Assembly: GCF_030408455.1 (NCBI RefSeq)
Contig: NZ_CP046977.1
Coordinates: forward strand, 930,001-994,000
Direction: 5' to 3'
Source of the DNA: Corynebacterium atrinae
Lineage (GTDB): Bacteria > Actinomycetota > Actinomycetes > Mycobacteriales > Mycobacteriaceae
Length of the DNA: 64,000 nt
The position numbers and the translations under genes are program-made. This document shows, piece after piece, positions 17,062 to 26,082 of the stretch; within the stretch, counting starts at the first letter, position 1, and the number at the start of each line of letters is the position of its first letter. Below the pieces are notes generated by a model. That model had not been told where the DNA came from and ran no database searches. It saw only the letters and a list, made by a program, of their open reading frames with translations.

Positions 17062-17955
17062 ATGCTTTCCGACATCATCGACGTCCTCGCCGATCCCGTC
17101 GACGGCTCCCCGCTGTCCGGTGCAGACGACTTCACCCGCCTGGTCTCCGAAACGGGCCATTCCTATGACGTTGCCCGCCAGGGGTACGTGACCCTGGCGG
17201 GCGGTAGCGGCCTGCGCCACAGCGGCGACAGCATGGACATGGTTCTCGCCCGAGAGACCTTCCTTTCTCGCGGGCATTTCGCCCCCTTCGTCGAGGCGGT
17301 CACCGCTGGCGTGCACGACGCCCTCGACGACAATGAGGTGCCTATCGACGCCCGCCCGGTCATCGCCGAAGTCGGCGCTGGCACGGGCTATTACCTGTCC
17401 CACACGCTTGACGACGTCGAGTCCTCCCGCGGCGTCGGCATCGACGTCTCGCCGCACGCCGTGAAGCACTTAGCGCGCAGCCACCAGCGCGTCGGCTCCG
17501 TGGCGGCCGACGTGTGGGAGCGGTTGCCGCTGCGCGATAACTCGATCGACGTCATCACCGTCGTGTTCGCGCCCCGCAATGCAGCCGAGTTCGCTCGCGT
17601 CCTCGTTCCCGGCGGCCAAGCCGTCATTCTCACCGCCGACCGCGGGCACCTTTCGGAGCTGCGTGACCCGCTCGGCATCATCGAAGTGGAAGAGGGCAAG
17701 GTTGAGCGCCTCCTCGAGCAGTTCGCCGGGCACCTCGAGCTGGTGGGGGAACCGGAACTCATCGAATTCCCGATGACCTTGGACAAGGAATCCATCGCCG
17801 CCCAGATCAAAATGAGCCCCTCCGCCCGTCACATCGGGCCGGAGGAGCTCAACTCCCGGGTGGCAGCGCTGCCAGAGACGATGACCATCACGGCGCGCGC
17901 CCGCCTCACTCGCCTGGCGAAGGCTCCCCGTAATCCGGAAGCTCCTGCGAGCTGA
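17062..17955 (+). CDS. RlmA-like 23S rRNA (guanine-N1) methyltransferase
   Basis: SAM-dependent methyltransferase of 297 residues resembling RlmA/RrmA (RlmAII, TlrB). After a family-like N-terminus, GHSYDVARQGYVTLAGG (about residue 33) matches the QFDMAKEGYVNL region, and the SAM motif VIAEVGAGTGYYL lies near residue 96. The four cysteines of the N-terminal zinc finger of RlmA are not present here. The last 50 bp overlap the convergent GH32-like gene. Confidence 0.78.
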   Translation: MLSDIIDVLADPVDGSPLSGADDFTRLVSETGHSYDVARQGYVTLAGGSGLRHSGDSMDMVLARETFLSRGHFAPFVEAVTAGVHDALDDNEVPIDARPVIAEVGAGTGYYLSHTLDDVESSRGVGIDVSPHAVKHLARSHQRVGSVAADVWERLPLRDNSIDVITVVFAPRNAAEFARVLVPGGQAVILTADRGHLSELRDPLGIIEVEEGKVERLLEQFAGHLELVGEPELIEFPMTLDKESIAAQIKMSPSARHIGPEELNSRVAALPETMTITARARLTRLAKAPRNPEAPAS

Positions 17956-19375
17956 CTGGCTCGCGGTGCCAGCCGCGGATGATCTCGGCGCCGCCGGAGG
18001 TTGTGAGCCGGATGTCAGAGCAGCCGCCATCGATGTAGACGCGGCTGGACATCGCGATCGCCCCGCCGTCGGCGAAGACTTCCACGCAGGAGCCGTCGAC
18101 GAAGATCGATAGGGAATCGCTGTCTCCCTCGATGAGTCGCGCTCGCGCCGGGGCATCCCTCCGGTGGTGCGGATTCATCGAGCGGTCGAGGACGAGCTCG
18201 CTGCCGGTGTGCGCGATGGTTGCGGCGGTGTTTCCGGCGGCGTCGATAAGCTGTGCCGACACCGTCGCACCCTCGGGGACTTCGCACAGACCGGTCCACG
18301 ATCGTGCGTGATGCGTGCGGGCGATGGCATCCGGCAGGCCGGGTGGCGGCGTTTGGAAGAGGATGCCGCCCTGAAGAGTGATCACGCGCGGCAAGGAGAT
18401 GACATTGGCCCATCCCTCGTTGGACATGGAGGCGTGAGTGAGGGGCTCATCCCCGCGTCCCACCCCGTTGAGCAGGCCGAACAGGACCGACTGCCGGTAG
18501 CGGTCTTCGGGTGCCACCGTGCCCGGCGTGACGTTGGTGTTGCGGGGGCGGGTGAAGTCATGCCCCTGATCGACTCGCGTGAACGGGGTTTTCACGGCGA
18601 AGCTGGTGCCGGTCAGCGTGCCCACGAGGTAACCGGAAATATCGCGGCCCGAAGCCTCCAGCGTGACCAGGAGGATGTCATAGATCTCGCCGTCCACCTC
18701 GTCGCGCAGGCGCAGAATGCGCGGCCCAACCACAACGGCCGACTCTTCGAAACCGGGATCATTATCGAAGCCCAGCGGCCCCTGGAAGGACCAGGACTCC
18801 CCGTCGGCGCTTGTAAGCACGACCGGAGAGGGATGACCCTTAGCGCCGGTCACGGCCAGCATGAGCCAACCGTCGTGCCCCGCATCGCGGTCCTCGTCGG
18901 ATTCCCAGTCGGGCACCACGCACGGGGAACGAAAGCGTACCCGGTCGTCGCGGTCGGAAACGACATCGCCGAGGCGGAGTACCCGCGGATCGATGGCCAA
19001 CGGGTCGTCGCTGATCGGGCACGTGTTAGCGATGTCGCTCAACTGTGCTTTCTGGATCGACGTTCCGGCCGCCGTGACGGAGGTGAAGTACAGGTCAACG
19101 TCACCCGCGCGAGCAGCCGCCACCACCGAGCCCGCCCGCAGTTCCGTTTCGCCGCCGACGGGGACGAGCACGTCGTCGCATACTTCCCAGTCGAAGGGTC
19201 CGTCTTCGGAGACGACGTGGGCCCACCGGCCCGGAGCCTCGGGGGTGGGGCGATACTGGTAGAACAGATGCCAGGTGCCGTCCCCGGGGCCGTCGAGAAG
19301 GACTCCCGCCGGGGCGTCCAGGATGCCCGTCTCGGCCGTAACGTGCAGTTCAGGGCGGTAAGAGTGGATGCTCAC
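17906..19375 (-). CDS. GH32-like protein with altered catalytic motifs
   Basis: 489 residues with the five-bladed beta-propeller plus beta-sandwich layout of glycoside hydrolase family 32 (invertase/levanase). The start YRPELHVTAETG then ILDAPAG (Asp20) corresponds to the WMNDPNG nucleophile motif. FRSP (about 148-151) replaces RDP, and FEES (about 209-212) replaces ECP, so the usual transition-state Asp is Ser. The C-terminal SIFVDGSCVEVFADGG segment is well preserved. GTG start 14 bp downstream of glgA, so it is the second gene of a glgA operon. It may be catalytically changed or a carbohydrate-binding relic. Confidence 0.75.
   Translation of the reverse strand: MSIHSYRPELHVTAETGILDAPAGVLLDGPGDGTWHLFYQYRPTPEAPGRWAHVVSEDGPFDWEVCDDVLVPVGGETELRAGSVVAAARAGDVDLYFTSVTAAGTSIQKAQLSDIANTCPISDDPLAIDPRVLRLGDVVSDRDDRVRFRSPCVVPDWESDEDRDAGHDGWLMLAVTGAKGHPSPVVLTSADGESWSFQGPLGFDNDPGFEESAVVVGPRILRLRDEVDGEIYDILLVTLEASGRDISGYLVGTLTGTSFAVKTPFTRVDQGHDFTRPRNTNVTPGTVAPEDRYRQSVLFGLLNGVGRGDEPLTHASMSNEGWANVISLPRVITLQGGILFQTPPPGLPDAIARTHHARSWTGLCEVPEGATVSAQLIDAAGNTAATIAHTGSELVLDRSMNPHHRRDAPARARLIEGDSDSLSIFVDGSCVEVFADGGAIAMSSRVYIDGGCSDIRLTTSGGAEIIRGWHREPVSSQELPDYGEPSPGE
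18239..18251 (+). repeat. 13-mer repeat, copy 7
   Basis: GGCGTCGATAAGC inside the GH32-like gene, which runs on the other strand (Leu-Ile-Asp-Ala). Confidence 0.7.
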
Positions 19376-19389
19376 AGTCAGTGGTTCTC

Positions 19390-20562
19390 CTAGCGCAGCG
19401 ACTCGTAGATATCGACGGTTTGCCGGGCGATGGCCGCCCAGGAGAAATCACTGACGGCGCGCTCGCGGCCAGCTACTCCGAACTCGGCGGCGCGGGCCGG
19501 GTCGGACACCATGGCGTTGACCGCCGCGGCGAAGTCCCGTTCGAAGGTCTCAGGGTCATTCTCGTCGTAGTGCACGAGCGTGCCGGTGACCCCGTCGACG
19601 ACAACCTCGGGGATGCCTCCCACATCGGAGGCGACGACGGCGGTTCCGCAGGCCATGGCCTCGAGATTGACGATGCCCAGCGGCTCGTAGATCGACGGAC
19701 ACACGAACGTGTCGGCCGCGGTCAGGATCTCCTGGATCTTCTCCTTCCCCAGCATGTCCTGCACCCAGAAGATGCCATCGCGCTGGGATTGGAGGTCCTC
19801 GACGAGGGTAGTGATGCGGGCAGCGATTTCCGGGGTATCCGGTGCTCCGGCACACAACACGAGCTGGACATCCTCGCTGAAGTGGGCTGCCGCCTTGATC
19901 AGGTGCTCCACCCCCTTCTGCCGGGTGATGCGCCCCACGAAAGCGACGATGGGGCGAGCCGGGTCCACGCCCAACTCGGTGAGCACGGACTCTGGATTCT
20001 CCGCAAAGGTGGGCCGCGGTTGCCACAATTCGGTGTCGATGCCGTTGAGGACGACGGTGACCTTCTCGGCGTCGATACGTGGGTAGGCCTCGAGGATCGA
20101 CTCACGCATCTGGGCGGAGACCGCAATGACCGTGTCCGCGTACTCCATCGCGTTGCGTTCCGACCAGGACGACACCTCGTAGCCGCCGCCGAGCTGCTCC
20201 CTCTTCCAGGGGCGATGCGGCTCCAAAGAGTGGGCCGTCACTACGTGGGGAATGTCATAGAGTCGGGCGGCCAAATGACCGCCCAGGCCCGCGTACCAGG
20301 TATGGGAATGGACGACATCGACGTTGTTAGCCGCCGTCGCCATCCGCAGACCCGTGGACAAGGTTTTGATCGCTGGGTTCGCGTCCTCCAACGCTGGGTC
20401 AACGCCGTGGACGTAGACTCCGGGCAGGTCACGGGGTGCGCCCATGCAGTGAACGTCGACTTCGACGATCTCTCGCATGAACCGAGTGAGCTCCGTGACA
20501 TGGACTCCCGCGCCGCCGTAAATCTCCGGGGGATATTCTCTGGTCAACATTCCGACTCTCAT
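19390..20562 (-). CDS. glgA: Glycogen synthase / maltose-1-phosphate synthase, actinobacterial type
   Basis: GT4 glycosyltransferase of 390 residues using ADP-glucose. It carries the N-terminal [15 protein letters not shown] motif, the [18 protein letters not shown] segment, [15 protein letters not shown] (about residue 205) and [24 protein letters not shown] (about 300). Actinobacterial homologues (GlgM) make maltose-1-phosphate from ADP-glucose and glucose-1-phosphate, so either name could apply. It is divergent from glgC, which supplies ADP-glucose. ATG 8 nt after a TACGCT -10 (20576-20571). Confidence 0.9.
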   Translation of the reverse strand: MRVGMLTREYPPEIYGGAGVHVTELTRFMREIVEVDVHCMGAPRDLPGVYVHGVDPALEDANPAIKTLSTGLRMATAANNVDVVHSHTWYAGLGGHLAARLYDIPHVVTAHSLEPHRPWKREQLGGGYEVSSWSERNAMEYADTVIAVSAQMRESILEAYPRIDAEKVTVVLNGIDTELWQPRPTFAENPESVLTELGVDPARPIVAFVGRITRQKGVEHLIKAAAHFSEDVQLVLCAGAPDTPEIAARITTLVEDLQSQRDGIFWVQDMLGKEKIQEILTAADTFVCPSIYEPLGIVNLEAMACGTAVVASDVGGIPEVVVDGVTGTLVHYDENDPETFERDFAAAVNAMVSDPARAAEFGVAGRERAVSDFSWAAIARQTVDIYESLR

Positions 20563-20676
20563 AACCCCCGAGCGTAGCCACGCCTGCGCCTCAATGCCGG
20601 GGGGATCGGGGGTAAAGGGGCGCGCGGCGTGGAAAACGGTTTGGCATCATCACGGGCAAAAATGTCCGAGACGACC

Positions 20677-20682
20677 TAGATT
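20677..20682 (+). promoter_or_regulatory. -10 hexamer of leaderless glgC
   Basis: TAGATT, ending 7 nt before the GTG at 20690; it decides the short start of glgC. Confidence 0.55.
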
Positions 20683-20689
20683 GGACTAT

Positions 20690-21907
20690 GTGAAGACTCA
20701 GCCGAATGTTCTAGCTATCGTTCTCGCCGGCGGCGAAGGTAAGCGATTGTTCCCCCTCACGGAGGACCGAGCTAAGCCCGCAGTCCCGTTCGGCGGCACC
20801 TACCGACTCATCGACTTCGTTCTGTCGAACCTCGTCAACGCTGGTTACCTCAAAATTGCCGTGTTGACGCAGTACAAGTCGCACTCGCTCGACCGACACA
20901 TCTCCATGGCGTGGTCCCTGCATGGCCCGGTGAAGCAGTACATCGCTTCCGTGCCCGCCCAGCAGCGCCGCGGCAAGCGATGGTTCACCGGCTCGGCAGA
21001 CGCGATCGTCCAGTCGTTGAACTTGATCTACGACGAGAAGCCCGATTACGTCCTCGTTTTTGGTGCTGACCACGTCTACCGCATGGATCCCTCCCAGATG
21101 GTGGAGGAGCACATCGCCTCCGGTAAGGACTGTTCCGTCGCGGGCATCCGCATTCCGCGCTCTGAAGCCTCGGCCTTTGGCTGCATTCAGTCGGATGCGG
21201 ATGGCAACATCACGGAGTTCCTGGAGAAGCCGGCCGACCCGCCGTCGACCCCGGATGACCCGGATGTCACCTACGCCTCGATGGGCAACTACGTGTTCAC
21301 CACGGGCGCCCTCATTCAGGCGCTGTTGGAGGATGAGCAAAATGATGACTCCGACCACGACATGGGCGGCGACATCATTCCTTATTTTGTCAACAAGGAA
21401 CAGGCCCACGTCTACGACTTCAATTCCAACGGTGTCCCCGGCTCCACCGAGCGCGATCATGGTTACTGGCGTGACGTCGGTACCATCGACGCTTTCTACG
21501 AGGCGCACATGGATCTGATCTCTGTCCACCCGGTGTTCAACCTGTACAACCGCCAGTGGCCGATCCACTCGACGGACGATGAGAACTTCCCGCCCGCCAA
21601 GTTCACCCAGGGCGGCATCGCGCAGTCCTCGATCGTGGCCCCGGGTTCGATCATCTCCGGTGGTACGGTCCGCAATTCGGTTCTGGCGGGTGACGTCCAC
21701 GTGGCGGAAGGTGCGACCGTCGAAGGTTCCGTCCTCATGCCGGGTGTGCGCATCGGCAAGGGGGCCGTGGTGCGCCACGCCATCTTGGACAAGAACGTCT
21801 ATGTCCGAGAAGGCGAGATCATCGGCGTCGATCGGGCTCGCGATGAGGCCCGGTTCAAGATCTCCGTTGGCGGCGTCGTGGCCGTCGGCAAGAACGACGT
21901 GGTGTAA
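20690..21907 (+). CDS. glgC: Glucose-1-phosphate adenylyltransferase
   Basis: ADP-glucose pyrophosphorylase of 405 residues, the committed step of glycogen synthesis. It has the nucleotidyl-transferase motif [26 protein letters not shown] (shown in part at residues 10-35), the substrate motif [20 protein letters not shown] and a C-terminal beta-helix. The GTG at 20690 matches the usual family start; the reading frame upstream to 20594 has no family similarity. A strong terminator follows. Confidence 0.94.
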   Translation: MKTQPNVLAIVLAGGEGKRLFPLTEDRAKPAVPFGGTYRLIDFVLSNLVNAGYLKIAVLTQYKSHSLDRHISMAWSLHGPVKQYIASVPAQQRRGKRWFTGSADAIVQSLNLIYDEKPDYVLVFGADHVYRMDPSQMVEEHIASGKDCSVAGIRIPRSEASAFGCIQSDADGNITEFLEKPADPPSTPDDPDVTYASMGNYVFTTGALIQALLEDEQNDDSDHDMGGDIIPYFVNKEQAHVYDFNSNGVPGSTERDHGYWRDVGTIDAFYEAHMDLISVHPVFNLYNRQWPIHSTDDENFPPAKFTQGGIAQSSIVAPGSIISGGTVRNSVLAGDVHVAEGATVEGSVLMPGVRIGKGAVVRHAILDKNVYVREGEIIGVDRARDEARFKISVGGVVAVGKNDVV

Positions 21908-21923
21908 ACCACAACAGCGTATC

Positions 21924-21963
21924 GACGCCCGCGGCATCCTCCAGGATGCTGCGGGCGTCTTTC
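21924..21963 (+). terminator. Rho-independent terminator of glgC
   Basis: Arms GACGCCCGC (21924-21932) and GCGGGCGTC (21951-21959) plus inner GCATCC/GGATGC form a nearly perfect 16-bp stem with a short loop and a T-rich tail. It lies between two convergent genes. Confidence 0.8.
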
Positions 21964-21967
21964 CCGC

Positions 21968-22612
21968 CTAAAGGCGGGTAATCAACGTCAGACCGGCGCC
22001 CAGGGGAAGGCGCGTGACCAGGGCACCTTCTAGGTTGCGGGCAGCTTCGTCCGCTTCGCGGGCCGCAGCGGTGGCACGGTCTTTGCGGGAGGCGTCGGCG
22101 ATGGTGCCGTCGAGAAGCGAGTCCGCGAGGACGAGGGTGCCGCCAGGAGTGAGTAGGGGCCAGGCCGTGGCAAGGATGGCCGGAAGCTCGACGGGGGAGA
22201 CTTCGGCGTAGACGAGCTGGTAGGACTCGTTGGCGAGTCGGCCCATAACGTCGAGCGGGCGGGAGGGCAGGAAGCGCACCCGGGAAGGAGCGAAGCCGGC
22301 GTCACGGAAGGTGGTGCGCGCGTTGGCCTGATGCTCCGCCTCGGAGTCGATGCAGGTCAGAGTGCCCTTGTCGCCGAGGCCACGCAAGAGGTAGAGTCCC
22401 GCGACGGCCGCGGCGGGAGTCACTGCGACCGCGCCGGTGGACTTGTCGTGGTGGGACGTTGCCGCCAGGGTGGCCAAGAGCTGGCCGGTTATCTCATCGG
22501 GGACGGTGAGCCCGAACTCCTCGGCGTCGCGGCGGGCGGCGGCCAAGGGCTCGGGAACCTCCGAGGAGGACTCGATGAAGGAACGGAGTGCGTCAAATGC
22601 CGTGTCAGTCAC
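21968..22612 (-). CDS. O-methyltransferase
   Basis: Class I SAM-dependent O-methyltransferase (family 3, CcoMT-like), 214 residues. It carries a SAM-binding region AAAVAGLYLLRGLGDKGTLTCIDSE (in part, about residue 72) and LANESYQLVYAEVSPVEL near 133, with PLLTPGGTLVLADSLLDG near 155. The GTG at 22612 lies exactly 7 nt after a TACACT -10 (22625-22620), indicating a leaderless mRNA; the longer frame to 22867 overlaps sigE. Substrate unknown. It is divergent from sigE. Confidence 0.85.
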   Translation of the reverse strand: MTDTAFDALRSFIESSSEVPEPLAAARRDAEEFGLTVPDEITGQLLATLAATSHHDKSTGAVAVTPAAAVAGLYLLRGLGDKGTLTCIDSEAEHQANARTTFRDAGFAPSRVRFLPSRPLDVMGRLANESYQLVYAEVSPVELPAILATAWPLLTPGGTLVLADSLLDGTIADASRKDRATAAAREADEAARNLEGALVTRLPLGAGLTLITRL

Positions 22613-22763
22613 ATCTTTGAGTGTAGGGCGCGAGACTTCGGCTGGATTTGGACACGCGCAGATGTGGTGGATGAGGTTGTTGGGGCTGACGTGCTCGCCG
22701 GAAGGGGCCTTCACAGAACTTTGCCAGAACTCTGTGTAGTGTTCTGCAGTCGGATATAGCACA

Positions 22764-23399
22764 ATGATGCCCATGACGTTCTCTCCGAGCATCCCTGGCC
22801 CCGAAGAGTCGGTACAGTCTGCAGAATTGACCGGCACTGCTGCATTTGATGCGGGTGAGGGAAACATGCCGTCGTGGGGTGAGCTCGTTGCGGAACACGC
22901 GGATAGCGTCTACCGCCTCGCGTTCCGGCTGTCGGGAAACCAATACGATGCGGAGGATCTCACGCAGGAGACATTCATGCGAGTCTTCCGTTCCCTCAAG
23001 CACTATCAGCCCGGCACCTTCGAGGGCTGGCTGCATCGCATCACCACCAACCTCTTCCTCGACATGGTTCGTCACCGCAGCAAGATCCGCATGGAGGCCC
23101 TGCCGGAGGACTATGAGCGAGTCGCCGGCACCGATATGACCCCCGAGCAGGCCTTCAACATCGCCTACCTCGACCCGGCCTTGCAGCGAGCCCTCGACGA
23201 TTTGGGCGCCGATTTCCGCGTCGCCGTCGTCCTCTGTGACGTCGTCGGCATGAGCTACGACGAGATTGCCGATACCCTCGGCGTCAAGATGGGTACCGTC
23301 CGCTCCCGCATCCACCGGGGCCGTTCCCAACTGCGCGCGAGCCTTGAGGCCGCCGCCGTCGAAGATGAGGGAGCGAAGCTGCTGCTGCGGACTCGCTAA
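22764..23399 (+). CDS. sigE: ECF RNA polymerase sigma factor SigE
   Basis: Extracytoplasmic-function sigma factor of 211 residues. Region 2 ([33 protein letters not shown], in part, from residue 43) and region 4 ([31 protein letters not shown], in part, from residue 168) are complete. Several Met codons lie at the N-terminus (22764, 22767, 22773 and an internal one at residue 35); the true start is uncertain. The cognate anti-sigma gene follows. In C. glutamicum SigE answers surface stress; I infer the same here. Confidence 0.9.
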   Translation: MMPMTFSPSIPGPEESVQSAELTGTAAFDAGEGNMPSWGELVAEHADSVYRLAFRLSGNQYDAEDLTQETFMRVFRSLKHYQPGTFEGWLHRITTNLFLDMVRHRSKIRMEALPEDYERVAGTDMTPEQAFNIAYLDPALQRALDDLGADFRVAVVLCDVVGMSYDEIADTLGVKMGTVRSRIHRGRSQLRASLEAAAVEDEGAKLLLRTR

Positions 23400-23479
23400 A
23401 GTTTCACTGGGACGCAAAGTAGCGAAAAGGCGTATTCTGGCAGCACAGAGTGCTTTGAGTGAGGAGGCCTGGCGTAGGG

Positions 23480-23908
23480 ATGTTTAACCCAGAATTTCCA
23501 TCCATGAACGGACACGACGCGCCTCGTCGTCCTCTGAAACCCCGTAAACCGCGTAAGCCCCGTCAATTCGCCTCCGTTGAGCACCTTAGCCCGGAGGCGG
23601 TTGCAGCTTTTGTCGATGGGGAACTCACCGATCTCGCGGCGCACCGCGCTCGGGTACACCTCGTGCACTGTGCCGAATGCCGCGCGGAGATTGAGCGCCA
23701 GCGCGGCGCCTCCGAGTGGCTGCGTGGCTCCAACATCACCGATGAGGTCCGCGCTCCCCGCGATCTGCTCAACCGACTGGCGGGCATCGCCACCGGCCCC
23801 GTCTGTCCCGGCCCGGACGCCGAGTCAACCCCTACGCAAGCCCCACAGGGCCTGTTGGACAAGGTCGAGATGCTGATGCGGGCCGTGAAGCGCAATCAAG
23901 GCTACTGA
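23480..23908 (+). CDS. cseE: Anti-sigma factor CseE (ZAS type)
   Basis: 142-residue zinc-associated anti-sigma protein. The H-x3-C-x2-C motif (HLVHCAECRAEI, about residue 58) is the zinc site, in a helical core starting LSPEAVAAFVDGELT; no membrane helix is visible, so it is a soluble ZAS protein. The basic N-terminus (KPRKPRKPRQ) is unusual. The ATG at 23480 has AGGAGG 12 bp upstream. Position directly after sigE and before tatB matches corynebacterial gene order. Confidence 0.85.
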   Translation: MFNPEFPSMNGHDAPRRPLKPRKPRKPRQFASVEHLSPEAVAAFVDGELTDLAAHRARVHLVHCAECRAEIERQRGASEWLRGSNITDEVRAPRDLLNRLAGIATGPVCPGPDAESTPTQAPQGLLDKVEMLMRAVKRNQGY

Positions 23909-23924
23909 CAGCTAAGGTAGACGT

Positions 23925-24362
23925 GTGTTTGAGAGCATCGGTTGGCTGGAGATATTCACGCTGTTGGTCGTGGCGCTCATCGTCGTCGGCCCAGAACGTC
24001 TTCCAGGCCTGATCGAGGATATTCGTGCCGCGATTTTTGCAGCGCGGCGCGCTATTAATAACGCGAAGAAGGAACTCAATGGGGAGCTCGGGTCGGAATT
24101 CGAGGAGCTCCGCAAGCCCTTCGAACAGGTCGCTTCCTACACTAGGCTTGGCCCGCGGGCCGCGATCACCAAAGCGCTATTCGACGGGGACGACGAGTTC
24201 CTCGACGATTTCGACCCGAAGAAGATGATGCAGGAGGATCCGCGTAGGCCTGCGCCGCGTCCGTCAGCACATCCTGTAGCGAAGCCAGCGGATCCCCAGC
24301 AGCCGCCCAACGACGAGGGCGAAGCCGGCCGTGGAGGATTCTCCTGGGCCGACATCACCTAG
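23925..24362 (+). CDS. tatB: Twin-arginine translocase subunit TatB
   Basis: Sec-independent protein translocase component, 145 residues. One N-terminal membrane helix with FESIGWLEIFTLLVVALIV, the GPERLPGLIEDIR hinge and amphipathic helix typical of TatB, then a Pro-rich acidic tail. GTG start 6 nt after a TAAGGT hexamer. It overlaps the convergent mrp gene by 4 bp. Confidence 0.9.
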   Translation: MFESIGWLEIFTLLVVALIVVGPERLPGLIEDIRAAIFAARRAINNAKKELNGELGSEFEELRKPFEQVASYTRLGPRAAITKALFDGDDEFLDDFDPKKMMQEDPRRPAPRPSAHPVAKPADPQQPPNDEGEAGRGGFSWADIT

Positions 24363-25489
24363 GAACGGGTTACTCCCAGCCCGAGCGACTTCCCGGCAAG
24401 GGATTCGCGCCGCGTCACCAGGGTAGCGGCGACGTCGCGCACAGCCTGGCCAGCCGGGGAGTCCGGCTCGGAGATGGCGATGGGGTTGCCATCGTCGCCA
24501 TGAACGCGCAGCTGCGGATCCAGAGGAATCTGGCCGAGCAGCGGAACCTTCGCGCCGGTGAGAGCCGTGAGGCGGTCGGCTACCTGCTGGCCACCCCCGG
24601 AGCCAAAGACGTCGAGGGTGGTGCCGTCGGGGAGCACCATGGCTGACATGTTCTCAATGACACCGGCGATGCGCTGGCGGGTCTGCTGTGACACCGACCC
24701 GGCCCGCTCTGCGACCTCGGCGGCGGCGGCCTGCGGTGTCGTGATGATGAGCAGCTCCGCGTTGGGGACAAGTTGAGCCACGGAGATCGCGACGTCGCCA
24801 GTTCCGGGCGGGAGGTCCATGAAGAGGAAGTCGAGGTCGCCCCAGAAGACATCGCCGAGGAATTGCTGGATGGCGCGGTGCAACATGGGGCCGCGCCACA
24901 CGATCGGTGCGTTGCCGTCGACGAAGTGGCCGATGGAGATCATTTTTACGCCGTGGGCAATCGGCGGCATGATCATGTCGTCGACGGCGTTGGGACGGGC
25001 GTCAGACCCCAGGAGAGCCGGCACCGAGTGGCCGTAGATGTCGGCGTCGAGCACGCCGACCTTCCACCCTTGGGCGGCCAGCGCGACGGCAAGGTTGACG
25101 GTCATCGAAGACTTGCCGACCCCGCCCTTGCCCGATGCCACCGCGTACACGCGGGTCGTCGAATCGGGTTGGGCGAAGGGAATGACCGCCTCCGGGGCAT
25201 TGCCGCGGAGGGAGGCGCGGAGCTCGCGGCGTTGCTCATCGCTCATCACGTCGGTGGTGACGGTGACGGTGCCCACCCCCTCAATCTCCTCGACGGCGGC
25301 GCGGGTGTTTTCGGTGATGGTGGACTTCATCGGGCAACCGGCGATGGTGAGATAGACCTCCACCGCGACGTCGTTGCCGGTGATTTCCACCGATTTGACC
25401 ATCCCCAGTTCGGTGATGGGTTTGCCGATTTCAGGATCCTCTACGCGGGAAAGCGCGCTGCGGACAGCGGATTCGGTGAGTGCAGTCAT
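24359..25489 (-). CDS. Mrp/NBP35-type Fe-S cluster carrier ATPase
   Basis: 376-residue P-loop ATPase (Mrp/ApbC). N-terminal MIP18/DUF59 domain (DPEIGKPITELGMV, residues 18-31; CPMKS near 52), then a deviant Walker A GKGGVGKSS (about residue 118) and the FMDLPPGTGD Walker B-like motif (about 224). The CxxC dimer-interface cluster site found in E. coli Mrp is missing: NMSAMVLPDGT stands in its place. It probably delivers Fe-S clusters to apoproteins, but by a different cluster-binding mode. Confidence 0.87.
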   Translation of the reverse strand: MTALTESAVRSALSRVEDPEIGKPITELGMVKSVEITGNDVAVEVYLTIAGCPMKSTITENTRAAVEEIEGVGTVTVTTDVMSDEQRRELRASLRGNAPEAVIPFAQPDSTTRVYAVASGKGGVGKSSMTVNLAVALAAQGWKVGVLDADIYGHSVPALLGSDARPNAVDDMIMPPIAHGVKMISIGHFVDGNAPIVWRGPMLHRAIQQFLGDVFWGDLDFLFMDLPPGTGDVAISVAQLVPNAELLIITTPQAAAAEVAERAGSVSQQTRQRIAGVIENMSAMVLPDGTTLDVFGSGGGQQVADRLTALTGAKVPLLGQIPLDPQLRVHGDDGNPIAISEPDSPAGQAVRDVAATLVTRRESLAGKSLGLGVTRS

Positions 25490-25515
25490 GACGTGACCAA
25501 TAGTAGTACGCCCCG

Positions 25516-26082
25516 TCAGCGATCCCTATCTTCCGTCAGGTCACCCTGGATGGGCTCGCGGAGGTCGCCGGCGGAATCGATGACATCGGCGGAAACGTCG
25601 TCCAACTTGGCCTCGATGCGTTCCATGAGGGAGCGCAGATCATCGAGCTCGTGGCGCAGGTAGTCGCGGGAGACCATGTCGCCGACAGCCAGGCGTACCC
25701 CGGCGAGCTCCCGGGCTAGGAACTCCGTATCGGCCTTCGTCTGTTCCGCGCGCCGCCGGTCGGCGTTGACCGAGACCTTATCGCGGTCTTCCTGCCGGTT
25801 CTGGGCAAGCAGGATCAGGGGGGCGGCGTAGGCGGCCTGGGTGGAAAAGGCCAGATTGAGCAGGATGAAGGGATAGGGGTCCCAGTTCCACCACATGCCG
25901 CCGACGTTGAGGCAGATCCAAATGATGACGAACACGGTCTGCCACATGAGGTAGTTGCCGGTGCCGAAGAAACGTGCCACCTTTTCGGCGGCGGCGCCGA
26001 TGGTGTCGTCGTCAAGCTTGAAGAAGTTCCGGCGGCGAACGCCGACCGGCGTGTCTAACTCCGAGCGGGTGTACTCAGCCAT
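25516..26082 (-). CDS. DUF1003 membrane protein
   Basis: 188-residue protein of the DUF1003 family: two membrane helices around residues 45-65 and 70-95 (with NVGGMWWNWDPYPFILLNLAFS between), then AAYAAPLILLAQNRQEDRDK and a C-terminal coiled-coil region. Its start overlaps the end of the upstream MgtE-N/CBS gene by 8 bp, so the two are translationally linked. Metal-ion handling is a reasonable guess from that pairing only. Confidence 0.85.
   Translation of the reverse strand: MAEYTRSELDTPVGVRRRNFFKLDDDTIGAAAEKVARFFGTGNYLMWQTVFVIIWICLNVGGMWWNWDPYPFILLNLAFSTQAAYAAPLILLAQNRQEDRDKVSVNADRRRAEQTKADTEFLARELAGVRLAVGDMVSRDYLRHELDDLRSLMERIEAKLDDVSADVIDSAGDLREPIQGDLTEDRDR

Noticed and set aside
18164..19393. 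409-residue plus-strand frame opposite the GH32-like gene
   Set aside because: The GH32-like protein has recognisable family segments and a credible start; the plus-strand frame has none.
20711..21937. 408-residue minus-strand frame opposite glgC
   Set aside because: Antisense of glgC; no protein family resemblance.
22715..22745. AGAAC-N10-GTTCT inverted repeat upstream of sigE as a SigE autoregulatory promoter
   Set aside because: Spacing and sequence do not fit the ECF -35/-10 pattern I know; it may be an operator, but there is too little to report as a feature.
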